A stretch of 64,000 bases of DNA, from NCBI RefSeq assembly GCF_023715365.1, contig NZ_JAMBNZ010000015.1, forward strand, positions 1-64,000. The letters run 5' to 3'. The notes under the pieces are model-generated. The model searched no databases. It saw only the letters and a program-made list of their open reading frames with translations, and was not told the origin of the DNA. A program made the translations under genes and the position numbers. This DNA is from Georgenia satyanarayanai (GTDB taxonomy: Bacteria; Actinomycetota; Actinomycetes; Actinomycetales; Actinomycetaceae). Positions 25,892 through 34,025 of this stretch are shown piece by piece; positions within the stretch are counted from its first letter, which is position 1, and every line of letters begins with the position of its first letter.

Positions 25892-27448
25892 CTAGGCCAG
25901 GTCCGTCAGCCAGCGGAGCAGGAGGCGGGCGCCGTAACCCGTCGGGCCCTCGGGGACCTCGTCGCGGGCCTTGGTGGCGCGGCCGGCGCCGGCGATGTCG
26001 AGGTGCGCCCACGGGGTGTCCCCCGCGAAGTGCTGGAGGAACAGCGCCGCGGTGATCGAGCCCCCCGAGACGTGCGGGTCGCGCGCCTGGTGGGAGATGT
26101 CGGCGACGGCGGAGTCCAGGCTGTGCCGGTAGGAGTCCACCAGCGGCAGGCGCCACGTCCGCTCGCCGCTCACCTCGCCCGCCACCTGCAGGGCGGCGGC
26201 CAGGGACTCGTCGGTCGCGTAGAGGCCGGCGTGGGTCCGTCCCAGGCCCAGCGTCACCGCGCCGGTGAGCGTGGCGACGTCGACGAGGACGTCGGGCCGC
26301 GCGGTGTCGCGCACCCAGGCCATCGCGTCGGCGAGGACCATGCGGCCCTCCGCGTCGGTGTTGGAGACCTCGATCGACGTGCCGTCGTAGGCGCGCACGA
26401 CGTCACCGGGCCGGTAGGAGGAGGCGCCGAAGGCGTTCTCCGCCAGGGCCAGCACGCCCACCACCCGGTGGGGCACCTGCAGCTCGGCGGCAGCGAGGAC
26501 GGCGGCGAGCACCGCGGCCGCGCCGGCCATGTCGGTCTTCATGCCGACCATCGACTCGCGGGGCTTGATCGAGATGCCGCCGGTGTCGAAGGTGATGCCC
26601 TTGCCCACGAGCGCGACGGTCCGCCCACCGCGGCGGCGCGGGCTGTAGGTGACCGTGACGAGCCGCGGCGGTGTCGAGGATCCGGAGCCGACGGCGAGCA
26701 GCGCACCCATCCCCTGCGCCCGGATCCAAGCCTCGTCGTGGACCTCGACGCTGACGCCGGGGACGCCCGCGGCGAGGGCCTGAGCCTGCTCGGCCAGCCA
26801 CTGCGGGTTCTTGACGTTGGACGGCGTCGCGGCGAGGAAGCGGGCCCTCACCGTGGCGGTGGCCGCCGTGCGCGCCGCCGCGATGACGGCGGTGTCCGCC
26901 TCGTTGCCGAGGAGGACCAGCCGCGAGGCGGCCGGCTTCCCCGGTCGCGGGGACTGCGCCATGCGCGGGCCGCGGTAGGCAGTGAGCCAGAAGCCCTCGA
27001 GCAGGGCGGCCAGTCCGGTGGCGCCGGCCAGTGCGCCGATGGGCGTGATGACCGTGCCCAGGCCGGTGGTCGTGCGGCACAGCGCCGAGCCCACCTTGCG
27101 CATGGCGTCCGGGCCGGCGTCGCCGACGCCGAGGAGCACCAGGCGGGCGGGCAGCTCGTTCCAGCCGAAGTCGCGGCCGGGCAGGGCACGCGGCAGGTCG
27201 AGGACCGCAGACTCCCCCGCCCGTCCGGTCAGGCCGTGGCGCGCGGCGAGGTCGACGAGGTCGATGCCGTAGCGCGCGGCGGCGTCCGCCGTGCCGGGGC
27301 GGGGCTCCACGCCCTCCTCACCGGCCCCGGCGGGCGCGACGGCGACGACGACGGCGCCGGCCTGCGTGAGGTCGGCGCCGTCGAGCGAACCGGCCTCACC
27401 GACGACCTCGGGAAGCTCGGCGAGGCCGAGCTCGCTCAGGGAGGTCAA
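25892..27448 (-). CDS. pepA: Leucyl aminopeptidase (M17)
   Basis: A 518-residue cytosolic exopeptidase. The C-terminal catalytic domain shows VGKGITFDTGGISIKP (metal-binding Lys/Asp), MKTDMAGAAAVLA, NTDAEGRMVLADAM (the M17 signature) and DVATLTGAVTLGLG. The N-terminal macrodomain-like region is about 1-180. The start read is TTG 27448, three bases after the stop of the DUF3117 gene. No ribosome site is seen, so translational coupling is likely, but the exact start is uncertain. It releases N-terminal residues from peptides with two zinc or manganese ions. Confidence 0.93.
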   Translation of the reverse strand: MTSLSELGLAELPEVVGEAGSLDGADLTQAGAVVVAVAPAGAGEEGVEPRPGTADAAARYGIDLVDLAARHGLTGRAGESAVLDLPRALPGRDFGWNELPARLVLLGVGDAGPDAMRKVGSALCRTTTGLGTVITPIGALAGATGLAALLEGFWLTAYRGPRMAQSPRPGKPAASRLVLLGNEADTAVIAAARTAATATVRARFLAATPSNVKNPQWLAEQAQALAAGVPGVSVEVHDEAWIRAQGMGALLAVGSGSSTPPRLVTVTYSPRRRGGRTVALVGKGITFDTGGISIKPRESMVGMKTDMAGAAAVLAAVLAAAELQVPHRVVGVLALAENAFGASSYRPGDVVRAYDGTSIEVSNTDAEGRMVLADAMAWVRDTARPDVLVDVATLTGAVTLGLGRTHAGLYATDESLAAALQVAGEVSGERTWRLPLVDSYRHSLDSAVADISHQARDPHVSGGSITAALFLQHFAGDTPWAHLDIAGAGRATKARDEVPEGPTGYGARLLLRWLTDLA

Positions 27449-27451
27449 CGG

Positions 27452-27622
27452 TCAGGCGGGAGCGACGGCGCTGAGGGCCTCGCTGAGCTCGCCCGCCTCT
27501 GCAGGCGTGAGCTCGACGACGAGGCGACCGCCACCCTCGAGGGGAACGCGCATGACGATGCCGCGTCCCTCCTTCGTGACCTCCATCGGCCCGTCCCCGG
27601 TCCTCGGCTTCATCGCGGCCAT
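27452..27622 (-). CDS. DUF3117 small conserved protein
   Basis: A 56-residue protein from ATG 27622, beginning MAAMKPRTGDGPMEVTKEGR and continuing GIVMRVPLEGGGRLVVELTP. This is almost the textbook DUF3117 sequence (Rv1211 type), a tiny protein strongly conserved across actinobacteria with no known function. Its stop is three bases before the pepA start, so they share a transcript. The pattern of polar strands suggests a small beta-rich domain. Confidence 0.93.
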   Translation of the reverse strand: MAAMKPRTGDGPMEVTKEGRGIVMRVPLEGGGRLVVELTPAEAGELSEALSAVAPA

Positions 27623-27732
27623 CTGGCACCCCTATCGTTCGACGTGTCGTGCCGCAGGGTCTGCGGCGCACCGGGACCAGTCTAGTCCACCCCTGCCCCG
27701 CGGCGGTGTGCGCTTGGCGCAACGGTGCAGGT

Positions 27733-27754
27733 GGGGGCCTTGCGACGGGCCCCC
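27733..27754 (-). terminator. Hairpin after the LOG-family gene
   Basis: A 7-base GC stem (GGGGGCC / GGCCCCC) with an 8-base loop lies 7 bases beyond the stop of the LOG-family gene on the minus strand. Confidence 0.55.
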
Positions 27755-27761
27755 GGGACGC

Positions 27762-28619
27762 TCAGGAGGTCGAGGCCTCCTCCGCGGTGCGGGCCTGCGA
27801 CTCGGCCTCGTCCCGCATGAGCGCGAGCCGGTCGCGGACGCGGTCCACGGCCTCCTCGGCGGTGTCGACGAGCTGGATGAGATCCAGGTCGGCCGCGGCG
27901 ATCGTGCCCGCGGGCACCATGGTGTCGCGCGCCCACGCCAGCAGCCCGCCCCAGTACTCGGTCCCGACGAGGACGATCGGGAAGGAGCTCACCTTGCCGG
28001 TCTGGACGAGGGTGAGGGCCTCCCACAGCTCGTCCATCGTGCCGAAGCCGCCGGGCAGGACGATGAAGCCGAGGGCGTACTTGACGAACATCGTCTTGCG
28101 GGCGAAGAAGTAGCGGAAGTTGACCCCGAGGTCGACCCACTCGTTCATGCCCTGCTCGAAGGGCAGCTCGATGCCCAGGCCCACCGACACCCCACCGGCC
28201 TCGCAGGCGCCCTTGTTCGCGGCCTCCATGACGCCCGGGCCACCTCCCGTGATGACGGCGTAGCCGGCCTCGACGAGGAGGTGGCCCACCTCCTCGCCCA
28301 TCCGGTACTCCGCGGACTGCCGATCGGTACGGGCGGAGCCGAAGACGCTGATGGCAGGGCCGAGCTCGGCGAGCGCCCCGAAGCCCTCGACGAACTCGCT
28401 CTGGATGCGCATGACCCGCCACGGGTCGGAGTGCACCCAGCCGGCGTCGCCGTCCTGGGCGAGCAGCCGCTCGTCGGACGTCTCGTCGGGGATCTGAGCG
28501 CCGCGCAGCGTCACCGGGCCCTTGCGGTAGACGTCGGCGTCACGGCTGTCGCGGACGGCGGGGCGCTCGGACCCGCGGCTCGCACCTGCCGAACCGTTGC
28601 GGTGGTAGGACCGGCTCAT
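27762..28619 (-). CDS. LOG-family (TIGR00730) Rossmann-fold protein
   Basis: A 285-residue protein from ATG 28619, which follows AAGGAG and overlaps the dapE stop by 4 bases. The LOG family motif LPGGFGTMDELWEALTL is present. A nucleotide-binding region SVFGSARTDR, ITGGGPGVMEAANKGA and ARKTMFVKYALGFIV are also present. Members cleave nucleoside 5'-monophosphates with a free ribose 5-phosphate product. Rv1205 makes cytokinin this way. An N-terminal basic extension of about 60 residues is not conserved. The dapE-LOG pairing is conserved in actinobacteria. Confidence 0.9.
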   Translation of the reverse strand: MSRSYHRNGSAGASRGSERPAVRDSRDADVYRKGPVTLRGAQIPDETSDERLLAQDGDAGWVHSDPWRVMRIQSEFVEGFGALAELGPAISVFGSARTDRQSAEYRMGEEVGHLLVEAGYAVITGGGPGVMEAANKGACEAGGVSVGLGIELPFEQGMNEWVDLGVNFRYFFARKTMFVKYALGFIVLPGGFGTMDELWEALTLVQTGKVSSFPIVLVGTEYWGGLLAWARDTMVPAGTIAAADLDLIQLVDTAEEAVDRVRDRLALMRDEAESQARTAEEASTS

Positions 28620-29722
28620 CGTGCTCCTTCGGTCAGCCACGCCTCCAGGGCGGTGGCACAGTCACGGATCTGGGCGGTGGGGCAGTGCTCGTCGTCCGCG
28701 TGGGCCAGGGACGGGTCGCCGGGCCCGAAGTTCACGGCCGGCACGCCGAGCTCGGCGAAGCGGGCGACGTCGGTCCACCCGTACTTGGGGGCGGGGCCAC
28801 CGCCCGTCACGCGCCCGACGGCGGCGAGGAAATCGCCGACACCGGGGGCGTCGAGGCCGGGGCGGGCACCGGCGGCGCCGTCGACGACGGTGACGTCGTA
28901 GCCGGCAAACACCTCGCGCACGTGCGCCTCCGCCTCGGCGAGGGACGACGACGGCGCGAAGCGGTAGTTGACGAGCACCTCGCACACGTCGGGCACGACG
29001 TTGCCGGCGATGCCGCCGCTGATCCCGACGGCCGAGAGGCCCTCCCGGTAGACGAGCCCGTCGACCTCGACCGACCGGGGCTCGTACTCGGCCAGGCGCG
29101 TGAGGACCGGCGCGGCGAGGTGGATGGCGTTGACCCCGCGCCAGGCCCGCGCGGAGTGGGCGGCGCGTCCCGCCGTCGTGACGGACACGCGCAGCGTGCC
29201 GTTGCAGCCGCCCTCGACGCCGCCGTTGCTCGGCTCCCCGAGGACGGCGAAGTCGGCGGCCAGCCACTGCGGGTGGTGGCGCGCGAGGCGGCCCAGGCCG
29301 TTGCGCTCGGCCTCGACCTCCTCGTTGTCGTAGCAGACCCACGTGACGTCCCACGCGGGCGCGGTGAGGCGCGCGGCGAGGTGGAGGGCGACGGCGACCC
29401 CGCCGAGCATGTCGACGCTGCCGCGGCCCCAGAGCACCTCCTCGCCGTCGACGGTACGCAGCTCGCTGGGCAGGTTGCCCGCGACCGGCACGGTGTCGAT
29501 GTGGCCGGCGACGACGGCCCGGCGCTCGCGGCCGAGCCGGGTGCGCGCCATGACGGCGTCACCGTCGCGCAGCAACTCCAGGTGCGACAGGCCGGCGAGA
29601 GCGGCCTCGATCGCATCGGCGAGCGGCCCCTCCCCGCTCGAGACGGAGGGGATGTCGCACAGGGCGCGGGTGAGGTCGACGACGTCGGCCGTGCGCAGGT
29701 CCGGGAGCGCGGGCGCGGTCAT
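28616..29722 (-). CDS. dapE: Succinyl-diaminopimelate desuccinylase (M20)
   Basis: A 368-residue M20 hydrolase from ATG 29722. Metal-site stretches are AGHIDTVPVAGN, WGRGSVDMLGG, CYDNEEVEAERNGL and LGEPSNGGVEGGCNG. The dimerisation insert contains AAHSARAWRGVNAIHLAAP. The ending YGWTDVARFAELGVPAVNFGPGDPSLAHADDE is specific to actinobacterial DapE. It removes succinate from N-succinyl-LL-diaminopimelate in lysine and peptidoglycan precursor synthesis. It overlaps the LOG gene by 4 bases and starts 4 bases after the lpdA stop, so the three may be cotranscribed. Confidence 0.93.
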   Translation of the reverse strand: MTAPALPDLRTADVVDLTRALCDIPSVSSGEGPLADAIEAALAGLSHLELLRDGDAVMARTRLGRERRAVVAGHIDTVPVAGNLPSELRTVDGEEVLWGRGSVDMLGGVAVALHLAARLTAPAWDVTWVCYDNEEVEAERNGLGRLARHHPQWLAADFAVLGEPSNGGVEGGCNGTLRVSVTTAGRAAHSARAWRGVNAIHLAAPVLTRLAEYEPRSVEVDGLVYREGLSAVGISGGIAGNVVPDVCEVLVNYRFAPSSSLAEAEAHVREVFAGYDVTVVDGAAGARPGLDAPGVGDFLAAVGRVTGGGPAPKYGWTDVARFAELGVPAVNFGPGDPSLAHADDEHCPTAQIRDCATALEAWLTEGAR

Positions 29723-29726
29723 GCAC

Positions 29727-31232
29727 TCAGTCCCCCGTCTGGTGCAGCGTGCGGGCGGCCTCGGCGATCGACCCGCTGAGCGAGGGGTAGATCGTGAAGA
29801 CGTTGGCGAGCTGGTCCACCGTGATCCGCTGCGTGACGGCGACGGCGAGCGGGAAGATGAGCTCACTGGCGCGCGGCGCGACGACGACCGCACCGAGCAC
29901 CGCACCGGAGTGCCGGTCGGCCATGATCTTGACGAAACCCTCGCGGATGCCGAGCATCTTGGCCCGCGGGTTGCGGGCCAGCGGGAGCTGGGTGACGACG
30001 GCGTCGACCGTGCCGTCGTGCACCTCTCGCTCACCCACGCCGATCGTCGCGATCTCGGGGGCGGTGAAGATGTTGGCGGTGACGGCGTCGACGTCGAGCG
30101 GGGAGACGGCGTCCCCGAGCGCGTGCCACATGGCGATGCGGCCCTGCATCGCCGCGACCGAGGCGAGGGGCAGCACGCCGGTGCAGTCGCCGGCGGCGTA
30201 GACGCGCACCCCGGTCGTCCGGGAGACGCGGTCGACCTGGATGTGCCCGCTGTCGCGGAGCACGACGCCGGCCTCCTCCAGTCCCAGGTCCGCGGTGCTC
30301 GGCACGCCGCCGACGGCGACGAGGCAGTGGGAGGCGGAGACGACGCGGCCGTCGGTGAGCTCGACCTCGACGCCGTCGCCGACGCGGCGGACGGCGGCGG
30401 CGCGCGAGCGCGACAGGACGGTCATCCCGCGGCTGCGGAAGACGTTCTCGATGAGCTCGGCGGCGTCCTCGTCCTCCCCGGGCAGCACCCGGTCCCGGCT
30501 GGAAACGAGCGTGACGGGCACGCCGAGGCCGTTGTAGGCGCCGGCGAACTCGGCGCCGGTGACGCCGGAGCCGACGACGACGAGGTGCTCGGGCAGCTCG
30601 GTGAGGTTGTACATCTGCACCCAGGTGAGGATGCGCTCGCCGTCCGGCTGCGCGTCGGGCAGCACGCGGGGGGTGGCGCCCGTGGCGACGAGGACGATCT
30701 CGGCGACGAGCTCGACCTCCTCGCCGTCGGCGGTGGTCACGTGGACGGGCCGGGTGCCGGTGCTGCCGAGGTCCCCCGCCAGCCGGCCGGTGCCGTCCAC
30801 GACCCGGATGCCCTCCCGCTCGAGACGGGCACGGATGTCCTGGGACTGGCGCTGGGCGAGCTCGAGGACACGCCGGTTGACGGCGGCCATGTCGACGGAC
30901 GTGCCGCCCCCGCCTCGGATGCCGAGCTCGGCGGCGGCGTCCGTCGTCGTCATCCACTCGGCGGTGGCGATGAGGGTCTTGGAAGGGACGACGTCGGTGA
31001 GGACGGCGGCCCCGCCGGTGCCCTGCCGCTCGACGAGCGTGACCCGCGCGCCGAGCTGCGCGGCGACGAGCGCCGCCTCGTAGCCGCCGGGCCCGCCGCC
31101 GATGATGACGACGCGGCTGCCCGCGCGGACCGGCGAGCTGCCGGCCGCTTCCTGGGTACGCCGTCCCTCGGTGGGGGCGGTGGGGGCGGGGCGCTCCGCG
31201 GCGGGCCGGTGCTCGTCGGTCGATGTGCTCAC
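29727..31232 (-). CDS. lpdA: NAD(P)H-quinone dehydrogenase, LpdA-type flavoprotein
   Basis: A 501-residue two-dinucleotide-binding flavoprotein from GTG 31232. FAD site VVIIGGGPGGYEAALVAAQLGA is at about 41-62. The second Rossmann motif is LVVVGSGVTGAEFAGAYNGLG, and GVRVYAAGDCTG binds FAD. It lacks the redox cysteine pair of lipoamide dehydrogenase: Ala76 and Val81 occupy those places in GGAAVLTDVVPSK. That matches Rv3303c, which reduces quinones rather than lipoamide. About 35 residues of poorly conserved, Pro-rich N-terminus precede the domain. It is divergent from pnp, as in M. tuberculosis order. A much longer open frame upstream is an artefact of GC bias. Confidence 0.9.
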   Translation of the reverse strand: MSTSTDEHRPAAERPAPTAPTEGRRTQEAAGSSPVRAGSRVVIIGGGPGGYEAALVAAQLGARVTLVERQGTGGAAVLTDVVPSKTLIATAEWMTTTDAAAELGIRGGGGTSVDMAAVNRRVLELAQRQSQDIRARLEREGIRVVDGTGRLAGDLGSTGTRPVHVTTADGEEVELVAEIVLVATGATPRVLPDAQPDGERILTWVQMYNLTELPEHLVVVGSGVTGAEFAGAYNGLGVPVTLVSSRDRVLPGEDEDAAELIENVFRSRGMTVLSRSRAAAVRRVGDGVEVELTDGRVVSASHCLVAVGGVPSTADLGLEEAGVVLRDSGHIQVDRVSRTTGVRVYAAGDCTGVLPLASVAAMQGRIAMWHALGDAVSPLDVDAVTANIFTAPEIATIGVGEREVHDGTVDAVVTQLPLARNPRAKMLGIREGFVKIMADRHSGAVLGAVVVAPRASELIFPLAVAVTQRITVDQLANVFTIYPSLSGSIAEAARTLHQTGD

Positions 31233-31286
31233 CCAGGCATTGTGCCGCCTTTGTCCCGCGGCATGCCTGCCGAGCACCCAGGACGG

Positions 31287-31292
31287 TAACGT
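31287..31292 (+). promoter_or_regulatory. -10 element of a leaderless pnp mRNA
   Basis: TAACGT ends exactly 6 bases before the pnp ATG and no ribosome site is present, the arrangement of a leaderless transcript. On the other strand CACAAT sits 6 bases before the lpdA GTG, a weaker counterpart. Confidence 0.5.
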
Positions 31293-31298
31293 CGGGGC

Positions 31299-32132
31299 AT
31301 GGTCACCCCCACCGGCATCGCCGGCCACGACGCGCCCTTCGCCCTGGCCCGCGAGGCGGCCGACCGCCTCGCCGAGCTCACCGGGGTGGCCCGGCACGAT
31401 GTCGCCCTCGTCCTCGGCTCGGGCTGGGGAGGGGCGGCCGAGCTCCTCGGTGAGACCGTCGCCGAGGTGCCGGCCGAGCAGGTGCCGGGTTTCCGCGCCC
31501 CCGTCGTCGCCGGGCACGGTGCCACCATCCGCTCGATCCGCATCGACGCCGACGGCGAGGCGCGCCACGCGCTCGTGCTCGGCTCGCGCACCCACTACTA
31601 CGAGTCGCGCGACGTGCGGGCGGTCGCGCACGGCGTGCGGACCGCCGCCGCGGCCGGTGTGCAGCGCCTTGTCCTCACCAACGGCTGCGGAGGCCTGGAC
31701 CCCGCGGTGGCGCCCGGCACGCCGGTCCTCATCTCCGACCACATCAACCTCACGGCCGCCTCGCCCCTCGAGGGCGCGACCTTCGTCGACCTCACCGACC
31801 TGTACTCCCCGCGGCTGCGCGAGATCGCGCGGGAGGTCGACCCGACCCTCACCGAGGGCGTCTACGTCCAGCTCCCCGGCCCCCACTACGAGACGCCCGC
31901 GGAGGTGCGCATGGTCGCGCTCCTCGGCGGCACGCTCGTGGGGATGTCGACGACGCTGGAAGCCATCGCCGCGCGGCACGTGGGCCTGGAGATCCTCGGC
32001 CTGTCGCTCGTGACGAACCAGGCGGCGGGCATCAGCACTCAGCCGCTCTCGCACGAGGAGGTCATCGAGGCGGGCCGCGCTGCCGGCCCGCGGATCTCCC
32101 GGCTGCTGGCAGACATCGTCCGTCGTATCTGA
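31299..32132 (+). CDS. deoD: Purine nucleoside phosphorylase
   Basis: A 277-residue trimeric-type PNP. Seen are LVLGSGWGGAAELL (phosphate loop), GSRTHYYESRDVRAVAHGVRTAAAAGV, LTNGCGGLDP, the purine-binding LPGPHYETPAEVRM, and MSTTLEAIAARH followed by VTNQAAGI. It splits inosine and guanosine with phosphate to base and ribose 1-phosphate, in the cytosol. pmmB starts 16 bases after its stop. The pnp-pmmB order equals Rv3307-Rv3308. The downstream phosphohexomutase could convert ribose 1-phosphate to ribose 5-phosphate. Confidence 0.94.
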   Translation: MVTPTGIAGHDAPFALAREAADRLAELTGVARHDVALVLGSGWGGAAELLGETVAEVPAEQVPGFRAPVVAGHGATIRSIRIDADGEARHALVLGSRTHYYESRDVRAVAHGVRTAAAAGVQRLVLTNGCGGLDPAVAPGTPVLISDHINLTAASPLEGATFVDLTDLYSPRLREIAREVDPTLTEGVYVQLPGPHYETPAEVRMVALLGGTLVGMSTTLEAIAARHVGLEILGLSLVTNQAAGISTQPLSHEEVIEAGRAAGPRISRLLADIVRRI

Positions 32133-32147
32133 GAGAGGAACCCATTC

Positions 32148-33845
32148 ATGGATGTCGACGTCGTCCGGAGCTGGATCGCCGAGGACCCCGACCCGCAGAC
32201 CGCCAACGAGCTGGGGGTGCTCCTCGAGCGCGCCACGGCAGGCGGCCCGGAGGCCCACAAGGCTCGCGCCGAGCTGGAGGACCGGTTCTCCGGCCCGCTC
32301 GCCTTTGGCACCGCCGGGCTGCGCGGGGCGCTCGGCGGAGGTCCCAACCGGATGAACCGCGCCGTCGTCATCCGCACGACGGCGGGTCTCGCCGCGTGGC
32401 TGAGCGAGCAGCTCGCGGGCGCCGCCCCCCGCGTCGTCATCGGTTACGACGCCCGGCACGGCTCGGCGCGCTTCGCCGAGGACGCGGCCGCCGTCGTCAC
32501 GGGTGCCGGCGGGGAGGCGATGCTCATGCCGACCGTCGGCCCCACCCCCGTGCTCGCCTACGCCGTGCGCGCCCTGGACGCCGACGCCGGGATCATGGTG
32601 ACCGCCTCCCACAACCCCAAGGAGGACAACGGCTACAAGGTCTACCTCGGCGGAAGGGTCGTCACCGACTCCGGGCAGGGCGCCCAGCTCGTCTCGCCGG
32701 CCGACGCCGAGATCGCCGCGCGCATCGCCGCCGTCGGGCCCCTCGCGGACGTCCCGCGCCCCGCCGACGGCTGGCAGGTGCTCGACCCCTCGATCACCGA
32801 GGAGTACGTCGCCCGGGTCGCCTCGCTCGTCCCCCACGGCTACGCCCGCAGCCTGCGGATCGTCTACACCCCGATGCACGGCGTCGGGGCCGAGGTGGCC
32901 GTCGCCGCCCTCGGGGCCGCCGGCTTCACCGACGTCCACGTCGTCGCCGAGCAGGCCGAGCCGGACCCCGAGTTCCCCACGGTGGTCTTCCCCAACCCCG
33001 AGGAGCCCGGGGCCCTCGACCTCGCCTTCCGGCTCGCGCAGCAGGTCGAGGCCGACGTCATCATCGCCAACGACCCCGATGCCGACCGCTGCTCGGTGGC
33101 CGTGCCGGACACCGGCACGGTCGAGGGCTGGCGTCAACTCACCGGTGACGAGGTGGGTGCGCTCCTGGGCAAGCAGGCCGCGATCAGCGCGGCGGTGTCC
33201 GGGCACGGGGTGCTCGCCAGCTCGGTCGTGTCCTCCCGCCTGCTCGCGCGCATCGCCTCCTCCCACGGCCTGGAGCACCGCACGACGCTCACCGGCTTCA
33301 AGTGGATCAGCCGGGTGCCGGGGCTCGTCTTCGGCTACGAGGAGGCGCTGGGCTACTGCGTGGACCCGCAGGCCGTGCGCGACAAGGACGGCATCAGTGC
33401 GGCCGTGCGGGTGGCGCTGCTCGCCTCCCAGCTCGTCGACCGGGGCAGCACGCTCCTCGACGTGCTGGACGAGCTGGCCCTCCAGTACGGGCTGCACGCG
33501 ACGGCGCCGCTCACCCTGCGCGTCGAGGACGTCTCGGTCATCCCGCCGGCGATGAAGCGGCTGCGCGAGAGCGGCCCCGAGGCGCTGGCCGGCTCGCCGG
33601 TCGTGCGGACCATCGACCTCTCCGCAGGGGAGGACGGTCTGCCCCCGACCGACGGGCTGGTCTACCTCACCGCGCGTGGTGACCGAGCGATCATCCGGCC
33701 CAGCGGCACCGAGCCGAAGCTCAAGTGCTACCTCGAGGCCGTGGAGCCGGTGAGCGAGCAGGACCGCCTGCCCGCCGCGCGCCGCGCCGCCGCCGCGCGC
33801 CTCGAGGAGATGAAGGCCCAGCTCGGCGCCCTCATCGGCCTGTAG
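32148..33845 (+). CDS. pmmB: Phosphohexomutase (PmmB type)
   Basis: A 565-residue alpha-D-phosphohexomutase from ATG 32148 after GAGAGGAA. Domain motifs appear in order: FGTAGLRGALGGGPNRMN, the phosphoserine loop MVTASHNPKEDNGYKVY with Ser154, the metal loop NDPDADRCSVAV, the sugar loop GYEEALGY and the phosphate-binding RPSGTEPKLKCYLEA. This is the PGM2/PmmB subfamily, acting on phosphomannose, phosphoglucose or phosphopentose. The exact substrate is not decidable. Following pnp, it fits nucleoside ribose salvage. A strong hairpin follows 62 bases after the stop. Confidence 0.93.
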   Translation: MDVDVVRSWIAEDPDPQTANELGVLLERATAGGPEAHKARAELEDRFSGPLAFGTAGLRGALGGGPNRMNRAVVIRTTAGLAAWLSEQLAGAAPRVVIGYDARHGSARFAEDAAAVVTGAGGEAMLMPTVGPTPVLAYAVRALDADAGIMVTASHNPKEDNGYKVYLGGRVVTDSGQGAQLVSPADAEIAARIAAVGPLADVPRPADGWQVLDPSITEEYVARVASLVPHGYARSLRIVYTPMHGVGAEVAVAALGAAGFTDVHVVAEQAEPDPEFPTVVFPNPEEPGALDLAFRLAQQVEADVIIANDPDADRCSVAVPDTGTVEGWRQLTGDEVGALLGKQAAISAAVSGHGVLASSVVSSRLLARIASSHGLEHRTTLTGFKWISRVPGLVFGYEEALGYCVDPQAVRDKDGISAAVRVALLASQLVDRGSTLLDVLDELALQYGLHATAPLTLRVEDVSVIPPAMKRLRESGPEALAGSPVVRTIDLSAGEDGLPPTDGLVYLTARGDRAIIRPSGTEPKLKCYLEAVEPVSEQDRLPAARRAAAARLEEMKAQLGALIGL

Positions 33846-33907
33846 CCCAGGCCCTCCTTCGCCGCACAGCTCCCCCTTCCTCGCGTCGAGCGAAGGGGGG
33901 CGAGCCA

Positions 33908-33958
33908 CAGCCGCCGAGAGCCGGATCCCTCCTGGAGGAATCCGGCTCTCGGCGGCTG
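33908..33958. terminator. Long hairpin between pmmB and xylA
   Basis: 25-base arms with one mismatch and a 1-base centre. The core (GAGAGCCGGAT with CTCCTGGAG at the tip) is the same as in the hairpin after xylB (38044-38088). It serves the convergent pmmB and xylA. Confidence 0.75.
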
Positions 33959-34025
33959 AGGTGGCTGAGGTGGCTGAGGTGGCTGAGGTGGCTGAGGTGG
34001 CTGAGGCGGCTGAGGTGGCTGAGGT
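33956..34025. repeat. 9-base minisatellite after the xylA stop
   Basis: The unit CTGAGGTGG is repeated seven full times (33956-34018) plus a partial copy reaching the xylA stop codon. One unit has C instead of T (34001-34009). The array starts inside the right arm of the hairpin at 33908-33958. It is non-coding in xylA's frame because it lies past the stop. It probably arose by replication slippage. Confidence 0.85.

Noticed and set aside
33956-34025. CRISPR-like array
   Set aside because: Units are 9 bases and directly adjacent with no spacers; this is a minisatellite. No CRISPR array or cas gene is seen in the window.
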